The notes beneath the pieces were generated by a model. The model saw only the letters and a program-made list of their open reading frames with translations, did not search any database and was not told the origin of the DNA. A program made the position numbers and the translations under genes. A stretch of DNA of 23,183 nt from Gammaproteobacteria bacterium (GTDB taxonomy: Bacteria > Pseudomonadota > Gammaproteobacteria > Xanthomonadales > Wenzhouxiangellaceae), in assembly GCA_003561495.1 (NCBI GenBank), contig PWWM01000168.1:1-23183 (forward strand), in the 5' to 3' direction. This document shows positions 1-7,747 of the stretch, one piece after another (positions within the stretch are counted from its first letter, which is position 1; every line of letters starts with the position of its first letter).

Positions 1-1230
1 ACCATCGAGATTCTCAATGGCCTCAAGCACCGTTTCGAGGAACATCACCGGGTTACCTACAGCGCCGATGCGCTGGAAGCGGCCGCGACTTTGTCGGCAC
101 GCCATATCAATGACCGCCACCTGCCGGACAAGGCCATTGACGTCATCGACGAGGCCGGCGCCCGTGAACGACTCAAGCCGGAATCGGAACGTCACCAGGA
201 ACTGGGCGTTCATGAAATCGAAGACGTGGTGGCGCGCATGGCGCGCATTCCGCCGCGCCAGGTCTCGCGCTCCGATCGCGATGCGCTGAAAACACTGGAA
301 CGCGACCTCAAGATGGTCGTTTTCGGACAGGATGAGGCGATCACCACCCTGGCGGCGGCCATCAAGATGTCACGCTCCGGGCTGGGCGATGCCGACCGGC
401 CGATTGGTTCTTTCCTGTTTGCCGGCCCGACCGGAGTGGGCAAGACCGAGGTGACACGTCAGCTTGGCCTGACCATGGGCATCGAGTTGATCCGCTTCGA
501 TATGTCGGAGTACATGGAAGCCCATTCGGTCTCGCGCCTGGTTGGCGCCCCTCCGGGTTATGTCGGGTTCGACCGGGGCGGGCTTCTGACCGAGGCCATC
601 ACCCAGTCGCCGCACGCGGTGCTGCTGCTCGACGAGATCGAGAAAGCCCATCCGGATGTCTATAACCTGCTGTTGCAGATCATGGATCACGGCAAGTTGA
701 CCGATGCCAATGGGCGATCTGCCGATTTCCGCAATGTCATTCTGGTCATGACCACCAATGCAGGCGCCTCGGCCATGAATCGGCGCGGGATCGGATTCAC
801 CAAGTCTGATCACAGTCCCGATGGCATGGAGGCCATCCGACGCCAGTTCACGCCCGAATTCAGGAATCGCCTGGATGCGATCATCCAGTTCCATTCCCTG
901 GGCATGGATGTCATTCTCGAAGTCGTCGACAAGTTCCTGATGGAGCTGGAAAATCAGTTGGCCGACAAGGGTGTGACGCTGGAGGTCTCCAAGGCGGCAA
1001 GAGCCTGGCTGGCTGAAAACGGCTTCGATGAGCAAATGGGCGCCAGGCCCATGAAGCGCGTCATTCAGGACAACATCAAGCGGCCATTGGCCGACGAATT
1101 GCTGTTCGGACAATTGTCGGAAGGCGGCGGGGTGGTCAGGGTAGATCGCAACGAGGAGGGCCAGGGCCTTGATCTTGCGGTCGAAACCCGTTCTGACAAC
1201 TCGGAAGTTTCGGCAGCGCCTCCGGTCTGA
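1..1230 (+). CDS. clpA: ATP-dependent Clp protease ATP-binding subunit ClpA, C-terminal half (5' end cut by window)
   Basis: ClpA is the AAA+ unfoldase that feeds substrates, including ClpS-delivered N-degron proteins, into ClpP in the cytoplasm. The reading frame is open from base 1 and gives 409 residues; E. coli ClpA is about 758, so the N-domain and most of the first AAA+ module lie outside. Visible in order are the end of module 1 (YINDRHL-like helix followed by PDKAIDVIDEAGA), the module 2 Walker A GPTGVGKT (bases 424-447), the pore-loop region with GYVG, Walker B LLLDEIEKAH (about 622-651), sensor 1 TTNAG, and sensor 2 GARPMKR. The C-terminus is acidic and Ser/Ala-rich. It converges with infA, unlike E. 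coli where the two are also neighbours but with serW between. Identification is firm; the start is not visible. Confidence 0.97.
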   Translation, partial: TIEILNGLKHRFEEHHRVTYSADALEAAATLSARHINDRHLPDKAIDVIDEAGARERLKPESERHQELGVHEIEDVVARMARIPPRQVSRSDRDALKTLERDLKMVVFGQDEAITTLAAAIKMSRSGLGDADRPIGSFLFAGPTGVGKTEVTRQLGLTMGIELIRFDMSEYMEAHSVSRLVGAPPGYVGFDRGGLLTEAITQSPHAVLLLDEIEKAHPDVYNLLLQIMDHGKLTDANGRSADFRNVILVMTTNAGASAMNRRGIGFTKSDHSPDGMEAIRRQFTPEFRNRLDAIIQFHSLGMDVILEVVDKFLMELENQLADKGVTLEVSKAARAWLAENGFDEQMGARPMKRVIQDNIKRPLADELLFGQLSEGGGVVRVDRNEEGQGLDLAVETRSDNSEVSAAPPV

Positions 1231-1241
1231 GCAAGGCGCTT

Positions 1242-1281
1242 AGGGCTCGCGTAAGGATAACTTCCAATTTTGGCGAGCCCT
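1242..1281. terminator. Inverted repeat between convergent clpA and infA, possible bidirectional terminator
   Basis: A perfect 9-bp inverted repeat (AGGGCTCGC at 1242-1250, GCGAGCCCT at 1273-1281) with a 22-nt loop lies between the two stop codons; its right arm overlaps the infA stop. The loop holds a smaller CCAA/TTGG hairpin. There is no U-run on either strand, so intrinsic termination is uncertain. Confidence 0.4.
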
Positions 1282-1505
1282 TACTTCATGCGGTAAGTGA
1301 TGCGGCCCTTGGTCAGGTCGTAGGGAGTCATTTCAACCTTGACCCGGTCGCCGGTCAGGATGCGAATGTAGTTTTTTCGCATGCGGCCGGATATGTGTGC
1401 GGTAATGATGTGTCCGTTGTCGAGTTCGACCCGGAACATGGTGTTGGGCAGGGTATCGAGTACCTTGCCTTCCATTTCTATGTGATCGTCTTTGGGCATG
1501 GCCAT
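1281..1505 (-). CDS. infA: Translation initiation factor IF-1
   Basis: IF-1 is a small OB-fold protein that binds the 30S A site and works with IF-2 and IF-3. The 74-residue product shows the near-invariant family core: IEMEGKVLDTLPNTMFRVEL, GH-I-TAHISG, and RMRKNYIRILTGDRVKVEM followed by TPYDLTKGRI. E. coli IF-1 has 72 residues. A second ATG at 1499 would give 72 residues; neither start has a strong Shine-Dalgarno sequence, so the N-terminus (MAMPKDD or MPKDD) is open. It lies 78 bp downstream of the glycosyltransferase gene on the same strand, but probably has its own promoter because that pairing has no functional logic. In E. coli aat follows infA; here aat is about 20 kb away. Confidence 0.97.
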   Translation of the reverse strand: MAMPKDDHIEMEGKVLDTLPNTMFRVELDNGHIITAHISGRMRKNYIRILTGDRVKVEMTPYDLTKGRITYRMK

Positions 1506-1583
1506 CCGTGCTATTCGTTAAAACCGCGTTATTGTGCCAGCTTTCTGGCCGGCTGCAAATACCAACAGCCAAATTTGCTCGCT

Positions 1584-4241
1584 TCAATCGGTCTCGTGCG
1601 TGCCATCCGGCCGGCGCACCTGCTCGGGTCGAAAACCCTCGGCTTTGCGATAGTAGAGCGTGCGAATCGGTTTACCATCGCGCTCGATGGTGCGCTCCTT
1701 GAGTGGGCCGAGGTTGATCAACACCGATTCCAGCCACTGTTCGCCGATCAGTTCGGGCCGGTAGTTGACCAGAAGCACCGGTCGTTTCGGGTCGGTGTCC
1801 GGGTCAAACCAGTACTCCCACATGGAGCCACGCATGCCGATCAGGTTGCGACCGGTGACGTGCCGGCCGAGCTCCGGTGGTCCATGGAAGGAGAGGGCGG
1901 CCGGCACATCCCATTTTCTGGTGGCCGCGACGATCGGTTCCCGTCCGGTTGCTGCGGCCAGTTCCTGCCGGATTTCCTCGACCGCCGCAGTGGTTTCTTT
2001 CCAGCCCAGGTAGCCGCTGTCGAAATCCGAGGTTTTCAGTCCTGGAAGACCAAGGGTGAGGTAGTGAAGCAACAGTCCGAACAGGATGACCAGCAAGGTC
2101 ACGCTGGGCACCCAGAGTGCCATCAGCGCACGATGAAAGCGACTGAAGTTCTCACGCGCCTGCCAGGCATGTTGAACCAGGGCGGTCATGATCATTGGCA
2201 ACATTGCAATCCAGGCCGGCAGGGTCCAGTGGAAGCGAACCTCGGTAAACAGTCCGTAAATCACGAAGGTCAGCAACGGCACCAGCGTCATGACCATCAT
2301 GAAGCGCCGATTTCGCTCGTCCGGGGTCAGTATGCGTCGTATTTTCGTGAATGCGTACACTCCGGCAACGGCTACGACCGGCGAGAGCAGGAGAAAGGCG
2401 TAGACGAACACCATGTGGCTGGTGGTTTTGGGGTTCTCGAGCAGTCGCCGTGTGCTCTGGAAAAGAAACGATGCCCATTCGTTCTGCCAGTTCCAGATCA
2501 GAACCGGCATGAAGATGAGCGTGGCGATCAGGACCGCCAGGTAGGGTTCGGGCCGGAAAAACCATTGGCGTGATCGTCGATCGATCAACATGAAGGCCAG
2601 GGCGGCCGGGGCGAGCAATGCAATCGTGTACTTGGCCAGCAGGCCGACGCCCATGGCGATGCCGAGGCCATAGAAGGCACGTGGATCATCGTCAATCAGG
2701 CCACGCTTGAAAAAGTACAGCGCGGCCGCCCAGGCGGCGATCATGGGTGCATCCGGTGTCATCACGATGCCGGAGACGGCAAAAAACGGCAGCACGGCGA
2801 AGGCCAGTAGGCACAGCAGTCCCACGGTGCGCCCGCCCATGGTCGCCCCGTATCGAAAAAAGAACCACGCCCCGATCAGGACCAGCGGAATCAGGCTGGC
2901 TCTCACACCGAAGATGGTATCGCCAAAGACGCTGGTGCTGGCGGCAATCAGCCAGGCAACCAGGGGTGGGTGGTCCAGGTAGGACAGGGACAGTTGCTGG
3001 GCATAGACCCAGTAATACATCTCGTCGGGAATCAACTCGAGATGGCCCATGTAGAGAATGCGCAGCACAAGTACATAGGCGAACAGACCGATGGCGGCCA
3101 GGTGCCAGCGAACCCGCGGGATCACGCCTGAGGCGGTCGATGCGAATACATAAAAGGCTGAACCCAGGTAATTGACACCGGCGGTAATGACAATGGCCGG
3201 CACGATGGCCAGCATCGGGGAAAGCCCGAAGACCTCGACCAGCAACACCAGCACGCCACCGCGGATGAGCAGGGCCAGCACCGCGACTGTGAAAAATCGC
3301 AGGTAGCGCGCCGACAGGCTGATCGAGGTGTGCGCATCCCCGCGGAATGTCCAGCGATAATTCAGTATGAAGTTGGTCACGGTTGCGACCATGAAACTGC
3401 CGATATGGGCCGAACCCAGGCGTGCGCCTCCGGCCATCAGGAAATGAAAAATCAGCAGGTCGACCAGCATGCCGCTCAGTCCGACCAGGATGAACTTCGA
3501 AGCGCTGTCCATGGAGACCCGACCACCGGCCAGGTAGGTCAGTCGCTTGAGGTAGGTGATCTGTTGATTCAGGCCGAGCTTGGACTGGCCAAGTTGGCGG
3601 TCCTCGAAACGAATCGGAACCTCCCTGACGCGAATGGAATCACCCCCCTGGACCAGCATCTCCAGCAGGATCTTATAACCGGTGGCCTTCCCCGGCAGCG
3701 CCAGCAGACGTTCCCGGGTCGTCGCGAAAAATCCCGCCATCGGATCGCGGACTTCGGTAAACGGCCAGGCCAGCAAGCTCGCCACCCATGAGGTCAGGTG
3801 CCGAATCCACGGCCAGCCTACCGTATGGCCGCCGGGCGCATGACGAGATCCAATGCTGACATCATGAGTGCCGGCACGCAGTGGCTTCAGCACGTCAGGA
3901 ATGGCCTCGGCCGGATGGGACCCGTCGGCATCCATGACCAGGATCCAATGGCCGCGCGCCGCTTGCGCGCCATCCAGCACGGCGCCGGACAAATCGGGTT
4001 TCCCGGTCCGTCGAATGACGCGCACCGGGTGGCTGTCACTCCAGGACTCGGCCCGTTCACAGGTGTCGTCAACCGAGGAGTCATCGACAATCAGCACCTC
4101 CATGGCCTCGGACGGCCCGACAGCGGCGAAAATCCTTTCGAGCAGGGGACCGATGTTCTCTCCCTCGTTGAGGGTGGGAACAATGATCGAGTATTCAATC
4201 GCCCCGGCTGGTCCGGCAGGGGTGGTTTCGCCTGATGTCAT
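1584..4241 (-). CDS. Three-module membrane glycosyltransferase: GT2 (DPM1-like) + GtrA + GT39 (ArnT/PMT-like)
   Basis: The 885-residue protein joins three modules. Residues 15-235 are a GT2 domain of the dolichyl/polyprenyl-phosphate mannose synthase type, with IIVPTLNEGENI at the start, IVDDSSVDDT and the metal-binding DAD at 104-106 (MDADGSHP). Residues 248-370 form a GtrA-like four-helix membrane domain (NFILNYRWTF motif). From about 385 to the end is a GT39-like polytopic membrane domain with acidic DE at 406-407 before MYYW, then LDHPPLVAW, as in ArnT and PMT enzymes that take sugars from a polyprenyl phosphate on the periplasmic side. By inference, one chain could make a polyprenyl-phosphate sugar, move it across the inner membrane and transfer it. 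The sugar and acceptor are unknown. The ATG at 4241 leads straight into the GT2 fold; its ribosome site is weak. Confidence 0.88.
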   Translation of the reverse strand: MTSGETTPAGPAGAIEYSIIVPTLNEGENIGPLLERIFAAVGPSEAMEVLIVDDSSVDDTCERAESWSDSHPVRVIRRTGKPDLSGAVLDGAQAARGHWILVMDADGSHPAEAIPDVLKPLRAGTHDVSIGSRHAPGGHTVGWPWIRHLTSWVASLLAWPFTEVRDPMAGFFATTRERLLALPGKATGYKILLEMLVQGGDSIRVREVPIRFEDRQLGQSKLGLNQQITYLKRLTYLAGGRVSMDSASKFILVGLSGMLVDLLIFHFLMAGGARLGSAHIGSFMVATVTNFILNYRWTFRGDAHTSISLSARYLRFFTVAVLALLIRGGVLVLLVEVFGLSPMLAIVPAIVITAGVNYLGSAFYVFASTASGVIPRVRWHLAAIGLFAYVLVLRILYMGHLELIPDEMYYWVYAQQLSLSYLDHPPLVAWLIAASTSVFGDTIFGVRASLIPLVLIGAWFFFRYGATMGGRTVGLLCLLAFAVLPFFAVSGIVMTPDAPMIAAWAAALYFFKRGLIDDDPRAFYGLGIAMGVGLLAKYTIALLAPAALAFMLIDRRSRQWFFRPEPYLAVLIATLIFMPVLIWNWQNEWASFLFQSTRRLLENPKTTSHMVFVYAFLLLSPVVAVAGVYAFTKIRRILTPDERNRRFMMVMTLVPLLTFVIYGLFTEVRFHWTLPAWIAMLPMIMTALVQHAWQARENFSRFHRALMALWVPSVTLLVILFGLLLHYLTLGLPGLKTSDFDSGYLGWKETTAAVEEIRQELAAATGREPIVAATRKWDVPAALSFHGPPELGRHVTGRNLIGMRGSMWEYWFDPDTDPKRPVLLVNYRPELIGEQWLESVLINLGPLKERTIERDGKPIRTLYYRKAEGFRPEQVRRPDGTHETD

Positions 4242-4377
4242 CGGGATGCGCGGGCCACAGGCCCAAGTGTCCTGTTACGGTCAACCGTCTATTCTCGCTG
4301 ATTTTGCGGTTCAAGTCAGAACGACAGGGCGGCAGAATCGTCCCGTCACAGGCTGCATGGCTGCGTCAAACTGGGGC

Positions 4378-4405
4378 TTGACAGATGCATGAAAAGTCAT
4401 AAAAT
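4378..4405 (+). promoter_or_regulatory. Sigma-70 promoter of the tRNA cluster, with GC-rich discriminator
   Basis: Perfect -35 TTGACA (4378-4383), 16-nt spacer, -10 TAAAAT (4400-4405), followed by a GC-rich discriminator GGGCGGC. The tRNA-Gly begins 14 nt after the -10 box. A strong promoter with a GC-rich discriminator is typical of stable RNA genes under stringent control. Confidence 0.75.
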
Positions 4406-4418
4406 GGGCGGCTCGATT

Positions 4419-4494
<76 letters not shown>

Positions 4495-4506
4495 AGGTTC
4501 AAGTTG

Positions 4507-4532
4507 AAGGCCCCGGATTCCGGGGCCTTTGC
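4507..4532 (+). terminator. Rho-independent-like terminator after tRNA-Gly
   Basis: Perfect 10-bp stem AAGGCCCCGG / CCGGGGCCTT (4507-4516 and 4520-4529) with a 3-nt loop, followed by a short imperfect T-tract. It would end or attenuate transcription between tRNA-Gly and tRNA-Cys. Confidence 0.65.
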
Positions 4533-4570
4533 ATTTGATGTTCCGGTCTTTCCTGTGACGTTGAATGCGG

Positions 4571-4576
4571 TAGAAT
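4571..4576 (+). promoter_or_regulatory. Possible -10 element for tRNA-Cys
   Basis: TAGAAT lies 17 nt before tRNA-Cys, downstream of the tRNA-Gly terminator. The -35 region is poor (TTTCCT at 4549-4554, 16-nt spacing). Position, not sequence strength, is the main support. Confidence 0.35.
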
Positions 4577-4593
4577 CAGATTCCAACCACCAA

Positions 4594-4667
4594 GGCTAGG
4601 TGGCAGAGTGGTTATGCAGCGGCCTGCAAAGCCGTGTACCTCGGTTCGACTCCGGGCCTAGCCTCCA
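4594..4667 (+). tRNA. tRNA-Cys (anticodon GCA)
   Basis: Complete 74-nt cloverleaf. Acceptor GGCTAGG (4594-4600) pairs with CCTAGCC (4657-4663). The anticodon stem GCGGC/GCCGT (one G-U pair) encloses loop CTGCAAA with anticodon GCA. T loop GGTTCGACTCC; CCA is encoded at 4665-4667. A single tRNA-Cys between Gly and Leu matches cysT of E. coli. Confidence 0.97.
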
Positions 4668-4683
4668 TTTTTCCTCCAGAGTT

Positions 4684-4707
4684 GTAGGTCGGGGCTACGT
4701 CCCCGAC
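4684..4707 (+). repeat. REP-like palindromic repeat, copy 1
   Basis: The 24-nt core begins GTAGGTCGGGG and forms a 7-bp hairpin GTCGGGG (4688-4694) / CCCCGAC (4701-4707) with loop CTACGT. It lies 16 nt after tRNA-Cys, and related copies occur at 21592 and, inverted, at 21738. Similarity continues about 16 nt past the core (CGGTCGACAATCAATC-like). Confidence 0.8.
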
Positions 4708-4794
4708 GGTCGACAATCAATCCGTCGACACGAGCGGATTTGAGTGCTCGATCGCACCAAGAACCGCCCAACCGTTATCATGTCCCGACATCAA

Positions 4795-4881
4795 GCCCGG
4801 GTGGCGAAATTGGTAGACGCAAGGGACTTAAAATCCCTCGGAGGCAACTCCGTGCCGGTTCGAGTCCGGCCCCGGGCACCA
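4795..4881 (+). tRNA. tRNA-Leu (anticodon TAA)
   Basis: Complete 87-nt class II tRNA with a long variable arm (CTCGGAGGCAACTCCG-like). Acceptor GCCCGGG (4795-4801) pairs with CCCGGGC (4871-4877). The anticodon stem AGGGA/TCCCT encloses loop CTTAAAA with anticodon TAA; CCA is encoded at 4879-4881. A TATCAT at 4776-4781 could be a local -10, but no good -35 is seen. Only one base separates the CCA from the stop codon of the opposing gene. Confidence 0.98.
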
Positions 4882-4882
4882 G

Positions 4883-6232
4883 CTACTCGGTCCTTTTCTG
4901 CCTGGCGCGGGCATGATTGTTGCGTAAATGGGTCATGTAACCGCGCAGGTCCTTGTGGGTGGCGGCCTTGAAGCCCAGTGTGGTGACGGTGGGCAGCAGA
5001 TGCACGGTTTGACCCTGGAGCTCGAAGCGGGCATTGTCCAGTGCCTCTTCCAGGCGCAGACGCACGATGTTGGCATTGCCGTGTGGGGTCATGGGCATGA
5101 TGATGAGGGGAACGGCCTGATGTTCGCGATCCAGTGAGCCGATCAGGTCCAGGTCACGCAGCAGACGCAGCAGGAGTCGATACAGGTCCGGCAGGAGTTG
5201 ATGGAGCTCTGCCTGGTGTGGCTTGCGCGCCAGGCCTTCGGCGCCGGAGATTCTGTCGATCGTGATCATGGCGCAGGAAAACGGTGTTTCGTATCGCAGA
5301 GAGCACTTGACCTCGCGATTGAGAAAGAAGGCCATGCTGGATGCATTCATGACCCGCTCCGGGAGGGTGTCGTCACGAGTCTTTTTGGCGGGTTTCAGGT
5401 TGGACTGAAGCAATTTCTCCTCCACTTTCCGCGCCAGCCTGGCATTGACGGTGCGAAGGCTCATCAATTCGATCAGTTCCTGCTGGAAGGCCTTGAGTTG
5501 TTCGGCAAGTTGCTCGGCATCGGGAGACTGGCGACCGGCATTTTCCTCCGCGGCCAGTTTGCGACTCAATCGACCGATGTAGCGGGTCAGAGACTGAACC
5601 AGTTGGTCGTCATCCCCGGCGTCGGCATCGCGAAGTTGGGCCGCCAGCGTGACCAGTCGAGCGGCTTCGGTCGGATTTTCGTGAATACGGCTCATCAGTT
5701 CGGTCAGCAGCGGTGACAGATCTTCCGGCACTGGAGCGCTTGAGGCGGGACTTTGACGGGAAACCTCCTCACTCCTGACAATTTCCTCGTCATCGGTGAC
5801 CTTGCGGTAGAAGACGTAATTGAGCTTCAGGCTATCGATCTGGTGTCGTGCAAGCTCCTTGCGAACGTCATCGAGGGTGGGCCACTGCCTGGGGTGTGCC
5901 AGCAGATTCAGAAAAGTAATGAGTTGATCCTTTTCGATGCCTGGTTTGAACAGCACGGATTCCAGGTTCAGATCCCCCATCAGGTGGATCAGGCGCTGTG
6001 GGTTGAAACGTGCTCCAATCGGGTGATTGTCGAGGTAGAGTCGATCACGATCCAGCAGCAGTGTGACGCCGTTGTGTTCCCGGGCAGCTTCTTCAAGTTG
6101 AGCAAAGGCGGAGTCGATGGCCTTGCGGGTGATCGGGTGTTCGGGCCCGTAGCCGCTCAGGTTCATCAATGCGGTGAAGAATTGCCGGCCCAGCAACTCC
6201 GCTTCCTTGCCGGATAGTTCGGATTCGCTCAT
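4883..6232 (-). CDS. Uncharacterised protein with a degenerate GGDEF-like C-terminal domain
   Basis: The 449-residue product is soluble, with no signal peptide or membrane segment. Residues 10-150 resemble the N-terminal region seen in some HD and signalling proteins (ALMNLSGYGPEHPITRKAI, then LLLDRDRLYLDNHPI and LESVLFKPGIEKDQL). Residues 150-290 are helical and charged, partly coiled-coil-like. Residues 300-445 resemble a diguanylate cyclase fold: the start is FFLNREVKCSLRYETPFSCAMITIDRI, but the GG(D/E)EF loop position reads SLDRE, so the site is probably inactive. By inference it is a signalling or binding protein, not an active cyclase. The ATG at 6232 has an AGGA ribosome site about 6 nt upstream. 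Its stop codon sits one base from the tRNA-Leu 3' end. Function is not known. Confidence 0.72.
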   Translation of the reverse strand: MSESELSGKEAELLGRQFFTALMNLSGYGPEHPITRKAIDSAFAQLEEAAREHNGVTLLLDRDRLYLDNHPIGARFNPQRLIHLMGDLNLESVLFKPGIEKDQLITFLNLLAHPRQWPTLDDVRKELARHQIDSLKLNYVFYRKVTDDEEIVRSEEVSRQSPASSAPVPEDLSPLLTELMSRIHENPTEAARLVTLAAQLRDADAGDDDQLVQSLTRYIGRLSRKLAAEENAGRQSPDAEQLAEQLKAFQQELIELMSLRTVNARLARKVEEKLLQSNLKPAKKTRDDTLPERVMNASSMAFFLNREVKCSLRYETPFSCAMITIDRISGAEGLARKPHQAELHQLLPDLYRLLLRLLRDLDLIGSLDREHQAVPLIIMPMTPHGNANIVRLRLEEALDNARFELQGQTVHLLPTVTTLGFKAATHKDLRGYMTHLRNNHARARQKRTE

Positions 6233-6310
6233 CTTGTCCTGTTCCCGACCGGAGTTTTTCCGGGATCTGATGTTGACATCATCCGCCCTGGATCGGATCC
6301 GGTCAAGCAG

Positions 6311-6339
6311 GTGACGGCGGACAGATCAGGCCTTACACT
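6311..6339 (+). promoter_or_regulatory. Possible sigma-70 promoter of the arginine deiminase gene
   Basis: GTGACG (6311-6316), 17-nt spacer, TACACT (6334-6339). Transcription would begin near 6346, which is consistent with initiation at the ATG at 6389 and argues against the longer reading frame from 6311. Box matches are moderate. Confidence 0.35.
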
Positions 6340-6388
6340 AGGCGGCCCAGGAATGATTCCAGCAAACAACAATTTTCAAGGTCAGTCG

Positions 6389-7639
6389 ATGTCGGTTCAG
6401 ATCAATCTCGATTCGGAAATCGGTCCGCTGGATGCGGTGGTGGTGCACACGCCTGGCCAGGAAATGGAAAACATGACACCACAGACGGCCGCCGAGGTCC
6501 TCTATGACGATATTCTCAGCCTGCCGCTGGCGCTGGCCGAGCATCGCCAGCTCAAGGGGGTCTTGCAAAAGGTGGCCCGGGTGGTCGAGCTGCGTGATCT
6601 GCTGACCGATGTCCTTGACCAGGAGCGGATTCGCCAGGCCCTGGTCGATGAATTGTGCAGGCTCTACGACTGTCCGGATCTGGTGCAATCATTGCTGGAC
6701 ATGAGTTCGTCGGACCTGGCCGGCCGGTTGATCGAGGGCACACCCAAGGCCATCAATAGCCTGGAGCGGTTTCTGGACCCCTCGCGCTATACCATTCCGC
6801 CCTTGCCGAATACATTTTTTACCCGTGATGCCACGATGTGCCTGAATCGGCGCATCATTATCGGCTCCATGGCTTACAAGGCCCGTGTGGCCGAGGCCTT
6901 GTTGCTCAAGGCAGTATTCAAGTACCACCCCTCAATCGACAGCGAGGGCTTTTATTTCGATGGCACGGACAACCGTGACTCGGAAGTCACCATTGAAGGT
7001 GGCGATCTGCTGGTGATTCGTGAAGACCTGGTGGTGATCGGTTACAGCGAGCGGACTTCGGTGGCCGGAATCGATCAGTTGATGCGCCAGATTGCCGGTC
7101 AGGGACCGGTGCGCAATTTCGTTGTGGTCGAGATTCCCAAGACCCGCGCCACCATCCACCTGGACATGATCTTCACCATGGTCGACAAGGACAAGTGCGT
7201 GGTGTTTCCACCGCTGATCACCGGCTCCAAGCGTTCCCGTGCCTATCACTGTGCATTCGATAATGGTTCCATGACCGGAATCACCGAGTATTCAGGCGTA
7301 ATCGAGGCCTTGCATGCGCTCGGCCTGGACCTGACCCCGATTGCCTGTGGTGGCGATGATGATTTTCATCAGGAACGTGAACAGTGGGCCAGCGGCGCGA
7401 ACTTCTTTGCTTTCGGGCCGGGTCAGATTCTCGGGTTCTCCCACAACCAGTACACGGTCGAGGCGCTCAGCCAGGCCGGGTTCAATGTGGTTGAATCGGC
7501 CAGCGTGATGTCGGGTGAGCGTGACATTGACCCGGCCGAGAAAGTGATCGTGACCATTGGCGGTGCCGAGCTGTCGCGAGGCGGCGGCGGATGCCGCTGC
7601 ATGACCATGCCACTGGCTCGCCAGCCGGTTGACTGGTAG
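6389..7639 (+). CDS. arcA: Arginine deiminase (ADI family)
   Basis: ADI hydrolyses arginine to citrulline and ammonia in the cytoplasm. The 416-residue product fits the usual 400-420. Family motifs are in order: EIGPLDAVVVHTPGQEMENMTP at the N-terminus (guanidinium-modifying fold), FFTRD, EGGDLLV, HLDMIF, and the C-terminal SRGGGGCRCMTMPLAR. By alignment the nucleophile is Cys404, the second cysteine of CRC. Asp of FTRD, Glu of EGGD, His and Asp of HLD are all present, so the enzyme should be active. The ATG at 6389 is preferred over in-frame starts at 6311 and 6353 because AAGG lies about 8 nt upstream and homology starts there. No ornithine carbamoyltransferase or carbamate kinase gene is adjacent, so an energy-yielding ADI operon is not evident here. 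Confidence 0.87.
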   Translation: MSVQINLDSEIGPLDAVVVHTPGQEMENMTPQTAAEVLYDDILSLPLALAEHRQLKGVLQKVARVVELRDLLTDVLDQERIRQALVDELCRLYDCPDLVQSLLDMSSSDLAGRLIEGTPKAINSLERFLDPSRYTIPPLPNTFFTRDATMCLNRRIIIGSMAYKARVAEALLLKAVFKYHPSIDSEGFYFDGTDNRDSEVTIEGGDLLVIREDLVVIGYSERTSVAGIDQLMRQIAGQGPVRNFVVVEIPKTRATIHLDMIFTMVDKDKCVVFPPLITGSKRSRAYHCAFDNGSMTGITEYSGVIEALHALGLDLTPIACGGDDDFHQEREQWASGANFFAFGPGQILGFSHNQYTVEALSQAGFNVVESASVMSGERDIDPAEKVIVTIGGAELSRGGGGCRCMTMPLARQPVDW

Positions 7640-7747
7640 CTATTGGAACACCTTCATGTAACAAAAGCTCGGAATTCACCACAGAGTCTTCCGTCCCGGT
7701 TTCGGGCTCGCTGTCGCAAAATCAATGAATTAGAAATCTGTTTGATG

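Noticed and set aside
370..1113. 247-codon minus-strand frame opposite clpA
   Set aside because: Antisense shadow of a gene with all AAA+ motifs.
1395..2573. 392-codon plus-strand frame opposite infA and the glycosyltransferase
   Set aside because: Overlaps a certain gene (infA) and a membrane enzyme with clear motifs; composition is Gln/His-rich antisense.
6273..6278. TTGACA upstream of the arginine deiminase gene
   Set aside because: No acceptable -10 box at 15-19 nt spacing; the pair at 6311/6334 is better.
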